Shown piece after piece: positions 1 through 9,844 of a stretch of DNA of 64,000 nt. The position numbers and the translations under genes are program-made. The first letter of the stretch is position 1. Every line of letters begins with the position of its first letter. The DNA is from Halomonas shengliensis (GTDB lineage: Bacteria; Pseudomonadota; Gammaproteobacteria; Pseudomonadales; Halomonadaceae): the NCBI RefSeq assembly GCF_900104135.1, contig NZ_FNIV01000004.1, positions 281,658-345,657 of the forward strand. The letters run 5' to 3'. Below the pieces are notes generated by a model. That model made no database searches. It worked only from the letters and a program-made list of their open reading frames with translations, and was not told the DNA's origin.

Positions 1-1
1 G

Positions 2-1273
<1,272 letters not shown>

Positions 1274-1300
1274 GCGCTGTCTCCACCGCCCGGAAGCAGG

Positions 1301-1328
1301 AAGGCCGGCCCCCTCGGGGGCCGGCCTT
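1301..1328. terminator. Bidirectional hairpin terminator between purA and the polysaccharide operon
   Basis: Twelve perfectly paired bases (AAGGCCGGCCCC with GGGGCCGGCCTT) surround a CTCG loop. It lies 28 bases after the purA stop and 24 bases after the stop of the convergent minus-strand gene, so it can end transcripts from both sides. The U-tract is poor in either direction. Confidence 0.75.
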
Positions 1329-1352
1329 CGCGTTGCGGGGAGCGCTGGCGGA

Positions 1353-4076
1353 TCACTCCGCCGCCGCCACCTCCAGGGCCTCGGCGGCACTCTCGTCGGA
1401 GAGCAGCTCGTGGAGGGTCTGCACCGCCATGCCGCTGTCGCCCTGCATGACGCTATCGAGCCACACCAGGGCCTGCTCGCGACTGGCATTCTCCAGGCCG
1501 TTGGCCGCCAGGTAGGCCTTGGCCAGCGCCAGGCGGGCGCTGGGGTGGCCCTGCTCGGCCGCCTTCAGCAGGTAGTCGGCGCCCTGGCGGACGTCCTGTT
1601 CGAGGTTCTCGCCGCGGATGTACTCCCGGCCCAGGGTGGCCATGGCCCCGGGATGGCCCTGCTGGGCGGCCTCCTGCAGCAGCGCCTTGCCGCGCTCACC
1701 GTCTCGGGGAATACCGTTCTCGCCGCGCAGCAGCGCGCGGCCCAGGTTGGCCCGTGAGGCGAGGTCACCGCTCTCGGCGGCGCGCTCCAGCCACTTGCGG
1801 GCCTGCTCGGGATCGGCCGCCACCCCCAGGCCCTCCTGATAGGCGACCCCGAGCTCACGGGCCGCGTGGGGGTTGCCCGCCTCGGCAAGGGGGCGCAGGT
1901 AGCCGATGGCGCGCTCGGCGTCGGCCTCGACGGGGCCACCCTTCAGGTAGGCCTGGCCGAGGGTCAGGCGTGCCCCCTGGTGGCCGGCGTCGGCGGCGGC
2001 CTGCAGCAGCGACAGGGCGCGCCTGGGCTCGCCGTCGAGCAGCATCTCGCCGAGCTCGGCACGTGCCCCGATGTGGCCGGCGTTCGCCGCCTGCTCGAGC
2101 CAGCGGCGGGCGGCCCGAGGGTTGGCCTGCACGCCCCGGCCGTCGAGGAAGGCACGGCCCAGGTCGGCCATGGCCCCGGGGTGACCCTGCTCGGCGGCGG
2201 CGATCAGCGCGTTGATGTCGCCGCGAGCCCCCTTCCTGCGGTTGACCCCGGTCATGACCTCCTCGGCGCCCGTGTGCCCGGCCTCCCGTGCCCGCGTCAC
2301 CCAGCGGGTGGCCTCGTCGAGATCCCGGCCGACCCCCTCGCCGTCGCGGTAGGCACGCCCCAGCACCAGCATGGCGTTGGCGTCGCCCTGGCGTGCCGCC
2401 CTCTCGAGCAGGGCTCGACCACGCTCGGCGTTCTCCGGCAGCGGCCCCCTCAGGTAGGCCTCGCCAAGCACCGCCATGGCGGTGTCATCGCCGGCCTCCA
2501 GCGCCTCCTCCAGCAGCGACTCGGCGCGGCTGGGGTGGAAGGGCAGGGGCCCCTGCTCCTGGAGGTGGGCCTCGCCGAGCAGGCGCAGCGCCGCTGGCTG
2601 GCCCTGTTGTGCGGCGTCGCGCAGCAGGCCCTCGGCGCGGCGTCCATCCTGGGGGACACCGCGGCCCTCCAGGTAGGCGGCGCCCAGCTGCTGGGTGGCC
2701 CAGGGGTGACCCAGCTCGTGGGCGTGCTTCAGGTAGTCGATGGCGAGATAGGGCTGGCTGGGCACCAGCTCGCCGGCGAGGTAGAGGTCACCCAGCCGGG
2801 CCATCGCCAGGGCGTGGTCCTGCTCGGCGGCGCGCTCGAGCAGGGCGATGCCGCGCTCGACCTCGGGCGGGGTGAAGCGAGGCGGGTCGGCGAGGCCGGC
2901 GGAGGGGGCGTCGGGACTCGCGGCATTGTCGCGAGGCGTCCCCATGGCCTGCGCCCGCCGACGGGCCTCGGCCACCAGCGTGGTGCCGAGGGCCTCCATG
3001 GCGTCGATATCCCCGGCCTCCACGGCCTGCTCGAGCCAGCGCTTGCCGGCCGTCGGCCGTGTGGGCGCCCGTTCGGGATCGACCAGTATCCTGCCCAGCT
3101 GGGTCATGGCATCGACATCACCGCGTTCCGCGGCCTCCTCGAGCATCCTGATGCCTTGTCGGGTCTCTCCGGCGTCCAGCAGGGCACTCCCGGCATTGCC
3201 CAGTGCATCCTTGTCGCCGGCCTCGGCCGCCTGACGCAGCCAATGCAAACGCTGTGCGGGCTGGTCGCCGAGCAGGCCGTCGGGCGCATGCAGACCCGCC
3301 AATTGTCGCATGGCCGTGGTCTCGCCGGCTGCGGCGCGCTTGCGCAGTGCCTCGGCGTAGCGCCGGGCGTAGTCCATGGCACGTTCGGGCTTTTCGTCGA
3401 GCCAGCCACCGGGGGCATGGGCCTCCGCCAGCGCCTTGAGCGCCTCCTCCTGGCCCTGCTCGGCCTCGATGGCATAGAGCTTGGCCGCACGTTCCGGGTT
3501 GGCCGACACCCCGTCGCCGCCTTCCCGCAATAGTGCCGCGAGCATCACCCGCTCGTCGCGGCCCACTTCCTCTTCCACCGCCAGGCGCAGCAGGTGGTAG
3601 GCAAGCAGGTCATTGCGCTCGACGCCGTCGCCCTCACGATAGAGCTTCGCCAGGTTGAGGGCGGCATGGCCACGGATATAGGAAGGAGTGCGTACCGCCA
3701 GGGCGTAGTGCTCGGCCGCCTGGGCAGGGTCCCGTTCCATGGCCTTTCCCTGGTCATAGAGCTTGCCCAGCTCGTAGTGCCCCTGGGGAAATCCCTGGTT
3801 GGCAAGGCCGGTGAGTAGCCGGATGGCCTCACGGGGGTTGCCGGCAGCGATCGCCTCGTCGGCCTTCTTGACGAGCTGTTTGTGCCTCCACTCGAGGTTG
3901 CGTGGCTGGCCATCCTCGAACCAGGCCTGGTAGGGCTCGGACAGGGGGGCGGTGGCCTGGGGGGCGCTATCGGTGACGGCGCATCCCGTGAGCAGCACCA
4001 GCAGGCTGGCCGAGGCCATCAGGCGCAGTCCCCTGGCATGCGGGAGGGTGGGGAGGTCGGTCGGGGTGGTGTTCAT
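1353..4076 (-). CDS. Large Sel1-repeat lipoprotein, AlgK-like
   Basis: A 907-residue protein with a lipoprotein signal: a hydrophobic stretch ending LLVLLTGC places the lipidated cysteine at residue 32. The rest is about twenty Sel1/TPR-like repeats of the form LGxAYxxG followed by AxxWLExAAExG. AlgK of the alginate system is also an outer-membrane Sel1 lipoprotein, but has about half as many repeats; it scaffolds the export porin. I chose the ATG at 4076 because the longer frame upstream (to 4292) has no signal and its extra residues look like antisense translation. It is the last gene of the ugd–alg8–alg44–lyase run. A generic Sel1 scaffold with another partner is possible. Confidence 0.85.
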   Translation of the reverse strand: MNTTPTDLPTLPHARGLRLMASASLLVLLTGCAVTDSAPQATAPLSEPYQAWFEDGQPRNLEWRHKQLVKKADEAIAAGNPREAIRLLTGLANQGFPQGHYELGKLYDQGKAMERDPAQAAEHYALAVRTPSYIRGHAALNLAKLYREGDGVERNDLLAYHLLRLAVEEEVGRDERVMLAALLREGGDGVSANPERAAKLYAIEAEQGQEEALKALAEAHAPGGWLDEKPERAMDYARRYAEALRKRAAAGETTAMRQLAGLHAPDGLLGDQPAQRLHWLRQAAEAGDKDALGNAGSALLDAGETRQGIRMLEEAAERGDVDAMTQLGRILVDPERAPTRPTAGKRWLEQAVEAGDIDAMEALGTTLVAEARRRAQAMGTPRDNAASPDAPSAGLADPPRFTPPEVERGIALLERAAEQDHALAMARLGDLYLAGELVPSQPYLAIDYLKHAHELGHPWATQQLGAAYLEGRGVPQDGRRAEGLLRDAAQQGQPAALRLLGEAHLQEQGPLPFHPSRAESLLEEALEAGDDTAMAVLGEAYLRGPLPENAERGRALLERAARQGDANAMLVLGRAYRDGEGVGRDLDEATRWVTRAREAGHTGAEEVMTGVNRRKGARGDINALIAAAEQGHPGAMADLGRAFLDGRGVQANPRAARRWLEQAANAGHIGARAELGEMLLDGEPRRALSLLQAAADAGHQGARLTLGQAYLKGGPVEADAERAIGYLRPLAEAGNPHAARELGVAYQEGLGVAADPEQARKWLERAAESGDLASRANLGRALLRGENGIPRDGERGKALLQEAAQQGHPGAMATLGREYIRGENLEQDVRQGADYLLKAAEQGHPSARLALAKAYLAANGLENASREQALVWLDSVMQGDSGMAVQTLHELLSDESAAEALEVAAAE

Positions 4077-4125
4077 GGGGTTGGGTCCTCGCGGTGATCG
4101 TTGGATGACGGCTGACAGTGGGGCA

Positions 4126-5379
4126 TCACTCCTGCCCCATCCCCTTGAAGGCGGTGGTCTCCTGTTTCTCCTCGTCGAGGACGACATGCCGCTGGGCGTC
4201 GGGATCCATGAAGTAGAGGGTGATGTAGCCGCCGGCACTGCGGTTGTAGAGGGGGCGTACCCGGCGGATGAAGTCCTCGACGCGGGGGTCATCGAAGCGC
4301 TTCAGGTAGATCTCCATCCAGGTGAAGTACTGGGGGTCCTTGAGAAAGCCGGTGTACTGCTCGAGGGGGGCGACATCGCCCAGGGCGGCGGGGTCATCGA
4401 GGATCGCGAAGAGGAAGTCGACGGCGTCATGGATGCTACGGCCGTCGACCTCGAGCTCGAAGATGTCGTAGCCCTGGCGGGCGATGACCTGCATGTTGGT
4501 GATCAGGTAGAGCAGGCCATAGTTCTGGTAGTGGGTGGCGCGCCGCCCCCGGGAGACCTCCAGCGGAAAGGCGCCCTCCTCGGTCATATCGTGCAGCGCG
4601 GCATGGATGGCGCTGACCCCGAAGCGGAACAGCTCGTCGTCCTCGGTGAGCACGCCGACCATGCTGGCGTAGAGCGCCCGGCGGTAGAAGTGGTTGTTGC
4701 AGCAGCTGTTGCCCACGCCGCCGGGGATATCGGCGTGCTGGTGGGCCAGGCCGTTGAGCCATGTCTCGACGCGCTCGCGCTCCTCCTGCATGCCTTCCAC
4801 GAAGGGGCGCACGGTGGCGTAGGCCATGGCGGCGGCGAAGATCATCGACTCGGTGGCGAACCACGCCTGGGGCTCGACGGAGTCGTAGTAGAAGTCGGTC
4901 AGCGCCTCCTGCTGGGCCCAATGGTCGAGGAAGCGAACCAGGCACTCGGCGTAGTAGTCGTCGCCGCTGGCGACGAAGCTGCCGGCCAGCATCGAGACGT
5001 TGTCCTCGAACTGGAACAGCGGCTCCGAGGCGAGCTCCCATGCCTCCGGATTGGGGTAGTAGCCGGGGACCCGCAACTGGGTGGTGATGGGCTCGTACGC
5101 CATGAGCTGCTGGCAGCTCGGCCCCCGGGAGAGGTCGTCGAGCTCCTGGAGCAGGATGGCGTTGTCGGTGTCGGCGAGCTCCTCCATACGGGCCGCCACG
5201 TCGAAGTAGCCGGCGTCGGGGGCGGTGACGCGATACTCCGAGAGGTCCAGCGCCTCGCGCTCCTCGATGGTGAGGATGTCCATCTCCTGGGCGCCTGCGC
5301 CGCCCGACAGCCCGGCGAACAGCAGGATCAGGGTGGCGGCGAGGGGCCGGTGGGGCAGTCCGGAACGGGCCTGGGACAT
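4126..5379 (-). CDS. PL5-type alginate/glucuronan lyase, secreted
   Basis: 417 residues with a signal peptide ending near AGA (residue 30), so it acts in the periplasm. The fold and motifs are those of alginate lyase AlgL (family PL5): NNHFYRRA contains His230, and LEVSRGRRATHYQNY contains Arg277 and Tyr284. The spacing His–47–Arg–7–Tyr equals that of the catalytic His202, Arg249 and Tyr256 of Pseudomonas AlgL, so it should be active. PL5 enzymes cleave polymannuronate, and some cleave beta-1,4-glucuronan. Start: the ATG at 5379 lies 11 bases after AAGGAG; the GTG at 5391 overlaps that site. In synthase operons such lyases clear stray polymer from the periplasm. Confidence 0.88.
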   Translation of the reverse strand: MSQARSGLPHRPLAATLILLFAGLSGGAGAQEMDILTIEEREALDLSEYRVTAPDAGYFDVAARMEELADTDNAILLQELDDLSRGPSCQQLMAYEPITTQLRVPGYYPNPEAWELASEPLFQFEDNVSMLAGSFVASGDDYYAECLVRFLDHWAQQEALTDFYYDSVEPQAWFATESMIFAAAMAYATVRPFVEGMQEERERVETWLNGLAHQHADIPGGVGNSCCNNHFYRRALYASMVGVLTEDDELFRFGVSAIHAALHDMTEEGAFPLEVSRGRRATHYQNYGLLYLITNMQVIARQGYDIFELEVDGRSIHDAVDFLFAILDDPAALGDVAPLEQYTGFLKDPQYFTWMEIYLKRFDDPRVEDFIRRVRPLYNRSAGGYITLYFMDPDAQRHVVLDEEKQETTAFKGMGQE

Positions 5380-5417
5380 GGCGGGTGTCACTCCTTGTGA
5401 GGTGGGATACGCCCCGC

Positions 5418-6305
5418 TTAGGGCGAGGGGGCGTAGAAGCGAAAGGCGGCGAAGTCGGCATGCTGGTCGACCGGGGTGCGCCAGGCCTTGCCGTTGCCGC
5501 CGAAGAAGGTCGAGAACATCAGGCCATCGATGGTCACCTCATCGGTGGTGCGGTAGACGATCTCGCCCTGCTCGAGCACCGGCGCGCCGTCGATCCACAC
5601 CCGGGCCAGGCCGTCGGCCTCACCGGGCGTGTTGAGCACCAGCTCCTGCTCGATGGTGACCCACTCGCCGGTGGGGAAGCTCCACAGCCCGCGGCCCACG
5701 GAGGCGCCGAATTCCTCGTCCTGGCTGGCCACGTACTCGTAGAGCTCGCCCTGGCCGGCCTCGCGCCACATGAAGCGCATCGAGAAGCCGCTCTCGCCGT
5801 CGACCTCGTCGCCGCCGCTGGGGGCGTCGCCGCCGTAGAGGCCCGGCAGCTTGCCGCCCTTGACGAAGTCGAACCCCGGCTCGAAGCGCACCTGGTAGGT
5901 GAGGCAGGCCCGTTCGGCTCCGGCCAGGCCCGCCGGGTCGGCATAGAAGCCGGCACCGCCCTTCTCGGTGTCGCCGGGGGAGGAGGTGCCCTCAGGGTAG
6001 TGGACGCGCAGGCCCGGCTTGCCTAGGCCGGTCGCGTCGGCGTCGAGCAGCTCGACGTTCTTCTCGACCCCCCAGTCACGGGTGGTGCCGAAGCCCTGGC
6101 GCACCCCCGTCCGGGCCTCCTCGGCGGAGAGGTCCGGCTGCGGGGAGGCCACCAGTGGATAGCGCGCCGAACAGGGTTCGACTCGCGGATAGGAGAGGGT
6201 CGGCGCCTCGTCCTGCTGCGCCGAGGCGCCCGCCGAGGCGAGGCCCGACAGCAGGGCGGTGAGGAGCAGTGTCAGTCGCCGGGAATCGGTTGATGTCATG
6301 CGCAT
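5418..6305 (-). CDS. PL14-type polysaccharide lyase, secreted
   Basis: 295 residues. A signal peptide (residues 1–29, cut near ASA/QQ) is followed by a single beta-jelly-roll lyase domain. Signature segments are FVKGGKLPGLYGG (residues 147–159), GFSMRFMWRE (173–182), and MFSTFFGG (263–270), which match polysaccharide lyase family 14. Characterised members of this family cut alginate, and at least one branch cuts glucuronan. The ATG at 6305 sits five bases after AAGGAG; another ATG two codons on is less well placed. It lies 58 bases after alg44 and 38 before the PL5 gene, so it is cotranscribed. Substrate is inferred, not seen. Confidence 0.85.
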   Translation of the reverse strand: MRMTSTDSRRLTLLLTALLSGLASAGASAQQDEAPTLSYPRVEPCSARYPLVASPQPDLSAEEARTGVRQGFGTTRDWGVEKNVELLDADATGLGKPGLRVHYPEGTSSPGDTEKGGAGFYADPAGLAGAERACLTYQVRFEPGFDFVKGGKLPGLYGGDAPSGGDEVDGESGFSMRFMWREAGQGELYEYVASQDEEFGASVGRGLWSFPTGEWVTIEQELVLNTPGEADGLARVWIDGAPVLEQGEIVYRTTDEVTIDGLMFSTFFGGNGKAWRTPVDQHADFAAFRFYAPSP

Positions 6306-6363
6306 GGCGTCTCCTTGACGCAGGGCCGCGGCGCCGAGGCGTCGCGGCGTCGGTGGCTTTGGA

Positions 6364-7881
6364 TCACCCCGCCTCGCGGGTTTCTTCCTCCTGGGTGGCG
6401 GCACGGTAGACGCGCTCGCCGAGCTGGATCACGGCCCGCATGCCCTGCCACACCCACTCGGCGGTGGCACCCAGCAGCGGGGCCTCGGTGAAGCGCACAT
6501 CCACCGGCTTGCCGACGCTCTCCGCCGGCAGGTCCTTCTCGGGCACCAGCAGCACGCTGGCCACGTTCTGCTGCTGGCGGACCCAGCTGGGGAAGCCGGC
6601 GCGCGGCTGGCGCTCGACATCGAGCGCCACGTTGCGCACCCGGGCGCGGATTGGGGTCGAGGCGTTGGGCAGCGAGACGTAGGCCGTCTGGTTGGGCTCG
6701 ATGCGCTCGATGTCGTCCATGTGGACCAGCGCCTCGACCATGACATCGTCCTCGCCGGTGCGGATCAGGGTCATGATCCGCTCGCTCTCGTTGACGTAGG
6801 TGCCGTCGGCGCTGGAGAGCGCCCAGGCCACCAGGCACTCGCAGGGGCTGTAGATGTCGTTGCTGGCCTGGCGCGCCTCCAGGGCGGTGATGCGGGAGCT
6901 CTCCAGATCGCGTGCCGTCTCGAACTGCTCGATGCGTGCCTGGGCGATCTCCGGCGATACCGTCTCGAAGCTCATCGCCTCGCCGCTCTCGGGACGCGCG
7001 GAGCTGGCGATGCTGACCTGGCCGCCGCCGGCCGATTCCAGGTGCTCCTTCAGGTTGGCGATCAGCTGCTCGTTGTAGTTCAGCGAGGCCCGGGAGAGGA
7101 TCAGCTCCGACTTCAGGTCGCTGTTGGCGATGCTGGTCAGCGCCTGGTCGCGCTCGACCCGGTCGCCGGCCTGCAGGTCGTGGGCCTCGAGGATGCCGGG
7201 GCCCGGGGCACGGATATCGATCCGTGGCGCGGTGACCGCGGCGAAGCTCGGTTCGATCAGCATGAAGTTGCGGTAGGCCGTCGCCGCGGCCGCGATCGCG
7301 AGCACGCCGATGGCGGCGAACAGCAGCAGGTAGCGTCCCCGCGGCTTGGGCGGGCGCGACGGCGGCAGGGGCGAGTTGTGGGTCGCCTGGCGCTTGCGCG
7401 GGGTCTGGGGATCCTCGCCCTCCATCAGCGACTCGATGCTGGGCTGGCGCCCGGTCAGGCAGCTGCGAACCACCTGACGCAGCAGTTCGCGATGGGGTGG
7501 CTCGATATCCGTGATCTCGAAGCCGTTGACGTGGTGTCTCCCGCCCTGCTCGGCGGTGGCATGGCGGCATTCGGCGCGCACCGGCACGATCAGCTCGCTG
7601 GCCCCGGCGGTCAGCAGCAGCGAGGCCGAGAGGCGCTCGCCCGGGTGCAGCGGCCGTGAGGTGCGAACCGCGAAGCCGCCCACCGAGACATCGGCACCGG
7701 GGAGCTCCTGGCCATCCTCGAGGCGGACCCGGAAAGGCGGCGAGACGCGGATGAAGCGGCGTTCGTCGCGTCGCTCGTGGTAGATTCTCTCGTGATGGCG
7801 TCCCTCGCCTCGATGGGCGATGGGGCCCAGGCGCGGCTCGTTGCGGTCGATGCCGTTCATGTCGGGATGATGATCAGACAT
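6364..7881 (-). CDS. alg44: Alg44-like PilZ/HlyD copolymerase subunit (c-di-GMP receptor)
   Basis: 505 residues in the Alg44 layout. A cytoplasmic PilZ domain (about residues 37–145) carries the arginine motif RRFIR (41–45) and DVSVGG (64–69), the two signatures of c-di-GMP binding. One membrane helix follows (184–203), then a periplasmic HlyD-like domain with the typical half-motif AGDRVERDQALTSI and a coiled-coil. In alginate synthesis Alg44 binds c-di-GMP and switches on the Alg8 glycosyltransferase. The start at 7881 overlaps the alg8 stop by eight bases and follows AAAGGA, so the two are translationally coupled. The PilZ motifs are intact, so post-translational control is expected here too. 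Confidence 0.92.
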   Translation of the reverse strand: MSDHHPDMNGIDRNEPRLGPIAHRGEGRHHERIYHERRDERRFIRVSPPFRVRLEDGQELPGADVSVGGFAVRTSRPLHPGERLSASLLLTAGASELIVPVRAECRHATAEQGGRHHVNGFEITDIEPPHRELLRQVVRSCLTGRQPSIESLMEGEDPQTPRKRQATHNSPLPPSRPPKPRGRYLLLFAAIGVLAIAAAATAYRNFMLIEPSFAAVTAPRIDIRAPGPGILEAHDLQAGDRVERDQALTSIANSDLKSELILSRASLNYNEQLIANLKEHLESAGGGQVSIASSARPESGEAMSFETVSPEIAQARIEQFETARDLESSRITALEARQASNDIYSPCECLVAWALSSADGTYVNESERIMTLIRTGEDDVMVEALVHMDDIERIEPNQTAYVSLPNASTPIRARVRNVALDVERQPRAGFPSWVRQQQNVASVLLVPEKDLPAESVGKPVDVRFTEAPLLGATAEWVWQGMRAVIQLGERVYRAATQEEETREAG

Positions 7882-9832
7882 CCTTTGCCTTCTCCTTGCT
7901 CTGTTGTTTGGCCGACGCCAGGGTGTCGCCGGAACGGCCGGCATCCACCCGGATCCGCAGGCCCTTCAGACGTATCGAGTGGTGCGTCAGTGTCAGGGTG
8001 CAGCCGGCTGGCTGCGGGCAGGCCGCCGCCTCGGCGATGGGCCGTCCGCGGCCGTCGCTCAGGTGGCTGGCCAGCGCGGAACTGACGATCAGGCGGGTGG
8101 TGCCCCCCGTGGCGCCCAGCAGGTGGCCCGCCCGGGGACGGTCCAGCCCCTCGAGCGCCTCCAGCAGGCCGTCGTCGAGGCGGAAGTCGCCGGCCGGCAG
8201 CTGCACGCTGCCGCCCTCCGGGGCATCGGCGATGGCCAGCGACAGCCAGCGTTCGTCCACCCGTGACGCTGACGCCGGGCTGCCGTCGGTGAGGATGGCC
8301 AGCGAGGTGCGGTCCGGGGGCTGCAGGACGCCGGTGGCGAGGATCAGCACGTAGAGCAGCACGCCGTAGGCGAAGGCGTGCAGCACATGGCCCATGCGCC
8401 GCTGGCGCTTCACGGCCGCCGGGTCGTCGGGCTCGCCAGCGGAGATGCCCTGGCGCGACCACTTCTGGCGGTTGAAGCGGAAGCTGACATAGGTCTTGAG
8501 CAGCGCACCCCACACCTGGTTGTAGTAGATCAGGGGCACCCACAGCAGGCTGAAGCGCCCGTGCTGCCAGGCCAGGATCAGCGTCACGATGCCGCGGGTG
8601 AAGAGGATCCACAGGGCGTAGGCGAAGATGAACGAGGGGCGGATGAACAGGGTCACCAGCAGGGCCACCGTGGGGCCGATCAGGGTGGTCCACATGGAGA
8701 GTCGCTGGTCGACCAGGCTCCACCAGGTGAACAGGCCCATGGGTCTTGGTCCCAGGGCGATGGCCCGGTTGCTGGTGCGCAGCATGTTGCCGTACCAGCG
8801 ACGCATCAGGTCGGTGGTCGACGTGAAGAAGCGCCTGCGGTCGGGCAGCTCCTCGAACCCCGAGACATGCACATCCGGGATGTAGAGCATCCGCCAGCCG
8901 TTCTTCAGCAACCAGTACCAGGTCGACTTGTCGTCGCCGGAGAGGAACTTGAAGGTGCCGAAGCGCCAGTGGTCGACGTGGTCGTTCTCCACCAGCTCGA
9001 TGAAGTCGGGCTGGGTCGCCAGTTCGGTCCGGAAGGCGCTGTAGCGGCCGGTCAGCACCAGCAGGCGGCGGGAGACCGACATCGAGCTCATCACCAGGTG
9101 GCGCTGGGCATAGCGGATGTCGTACCACTCCTTGGTGGCATCGCCTCCGGTGACGATGGCGCTGTTGTTGGTGGTCAGGGCCCCCAGGTCCTCCTGGACG
9201 CCGAAGAACGACAGCGAGCGCGACAGGGTGCCCGGCTCGAGGCGGATATCGCCGTCCATGGAGACCAGCAGGGCGCCCGGCGTCGGCATGCGCCGCGAGA
9301 TGGCGCGCAGCACCTCGGCCATGGCCGAGCGCTTGCCGTCACCCTTCTGGAACATGTAGCGCAGCTCGATGTTCTCCGGCCAGCCGTTGTCGTCCATGAC
9401 GTGTGTGATGATGTCCACGTCGGTGCGGTCCGACAGCGAGGCGAAGATGGTGGTGGGCACGCCGTAGTCGGCGACCTCGCGGACCAGGGCATCGTAGACC
9501 CGGAAGCTGACCTCGGGCTCGATGCGGAAGGAGGTGCACAGCACATAGAGCTCCGGGGGGAGGCCCTGCTCCCCCTGGGCATCCGCCTCGGCCCGCAGGC
9601 GCGGGAAGATCCGGCGGTTGTACCACACCGAACGCACGGCCTGGATCAGCCACCAGCTGTAGCGCCAGATGCCCACGGCCCCGACGGCGAAGAAGAAGCT
9701 CTTCGACTCGGCGGAGAACACCTCCAGCGGCAGGCCATCGACCACCAGGATCAGCAGGGCGATTCCGAGGAGGAAGGTCGTGACCTCCGTCACCTTGCTG
9801 GCGACGGAGCGATCGTCAGGTCGGTTCGACAT
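7874..9832 (-). CDS. alg8: Alg8-like processive family-2 glycosyltransferase with extra C-terminal domain
   Basis: 652 residues. Two N-terminal membrane helices (about 15–65) precede a GT2 domain with the Asp motif MDGD (192–195), SGDDKS (298–303) containing the likely catalytic base, and RRWYGN (344–349), the substitute for QxxRW. VDQRLSMWTT and further helices follow to about residue 500. All of this matches Alg8, the mannuronan synthase. Pseudomonas Alg8 ends at about this point; here about 150 further residues (505–652) follow the last helix. The partner sugar nucleotide is unknown: the adjacent dehydrogenase would supply UDP-glucuronate rather than GDP-mannuronate. It starts 12 bases after ugd with a weak ribosome site. 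Confidence 0.92.
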   Translation of the reverse strand: MSNRPDDRSVASKVTEVTTFLLGIALLILVVDGLPLEVFSAESKSFFFAVGAVGIWRYSWWLIQAVRSVWYNRRIFPRLRAEADAQGEQGLPPELYVLCTSFRIEPEVSFRVYDALVREVADYGVPTTIFASLSDRTDVDIITHVMDDNGWPENIELRYMFQKGDGKRSAMAEVLRAISRRMPTPGALLVSMDGDIRLEPGTLSRSLSFFGVQEDLGALTTNNSAIVTGGDATKEWYDIRYAQRHLVMSSMSVSRRLLVLTGRYSAFRTELATQPDFIELVENDHVDHWRFGTFKFLSGDDKSTWYWLLKNGWRMLYIPDVHVSGFEELPDRRRFFTSTTDLMRRWYGNMLRTSNRAIALGPRPMGLFTWWSLVDQRLSMWTTLIGPTVALLVTLFIRPSFIFAYALWILFTRGIVTLILAWQHGRFSLLWVPLIYYNQVWGALLKTYVSFRFNRQKWSRQGISAGEPDDPAAVKRQRRMGHVLHAFAYGVLLYVLILATGVLQPPDRTSLAILTDGSPASASRVDERWLSLAIADAPEGGSVQLPAGDFRLDDGLLEALEGLDRPRAGHLLGATGGTTRLIVSSALASHLSDGRGRPIAEAAACPQPAGCTLTLTHHSIRLKGLRIRVDAGRSGDTLASAKQQSKEKAKDV

Positions 9833-9844
9833 CTCGACGCCCCC

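Noticed and set aside
1866..3533. Long plus-strand open frame opposite the Sel1 gene
   Set aside because: A GC-rich shadow of a repeat protein; composition rich in Gly, Gln and Leu without domains or a ribosome site.
4077..4292. N-terminal extension of the Sel1 lipoprotein
   Set aside because: It would bury the lipoprotein signal; the extra residues are low-complexity and overlap the end of the PL5 gene.
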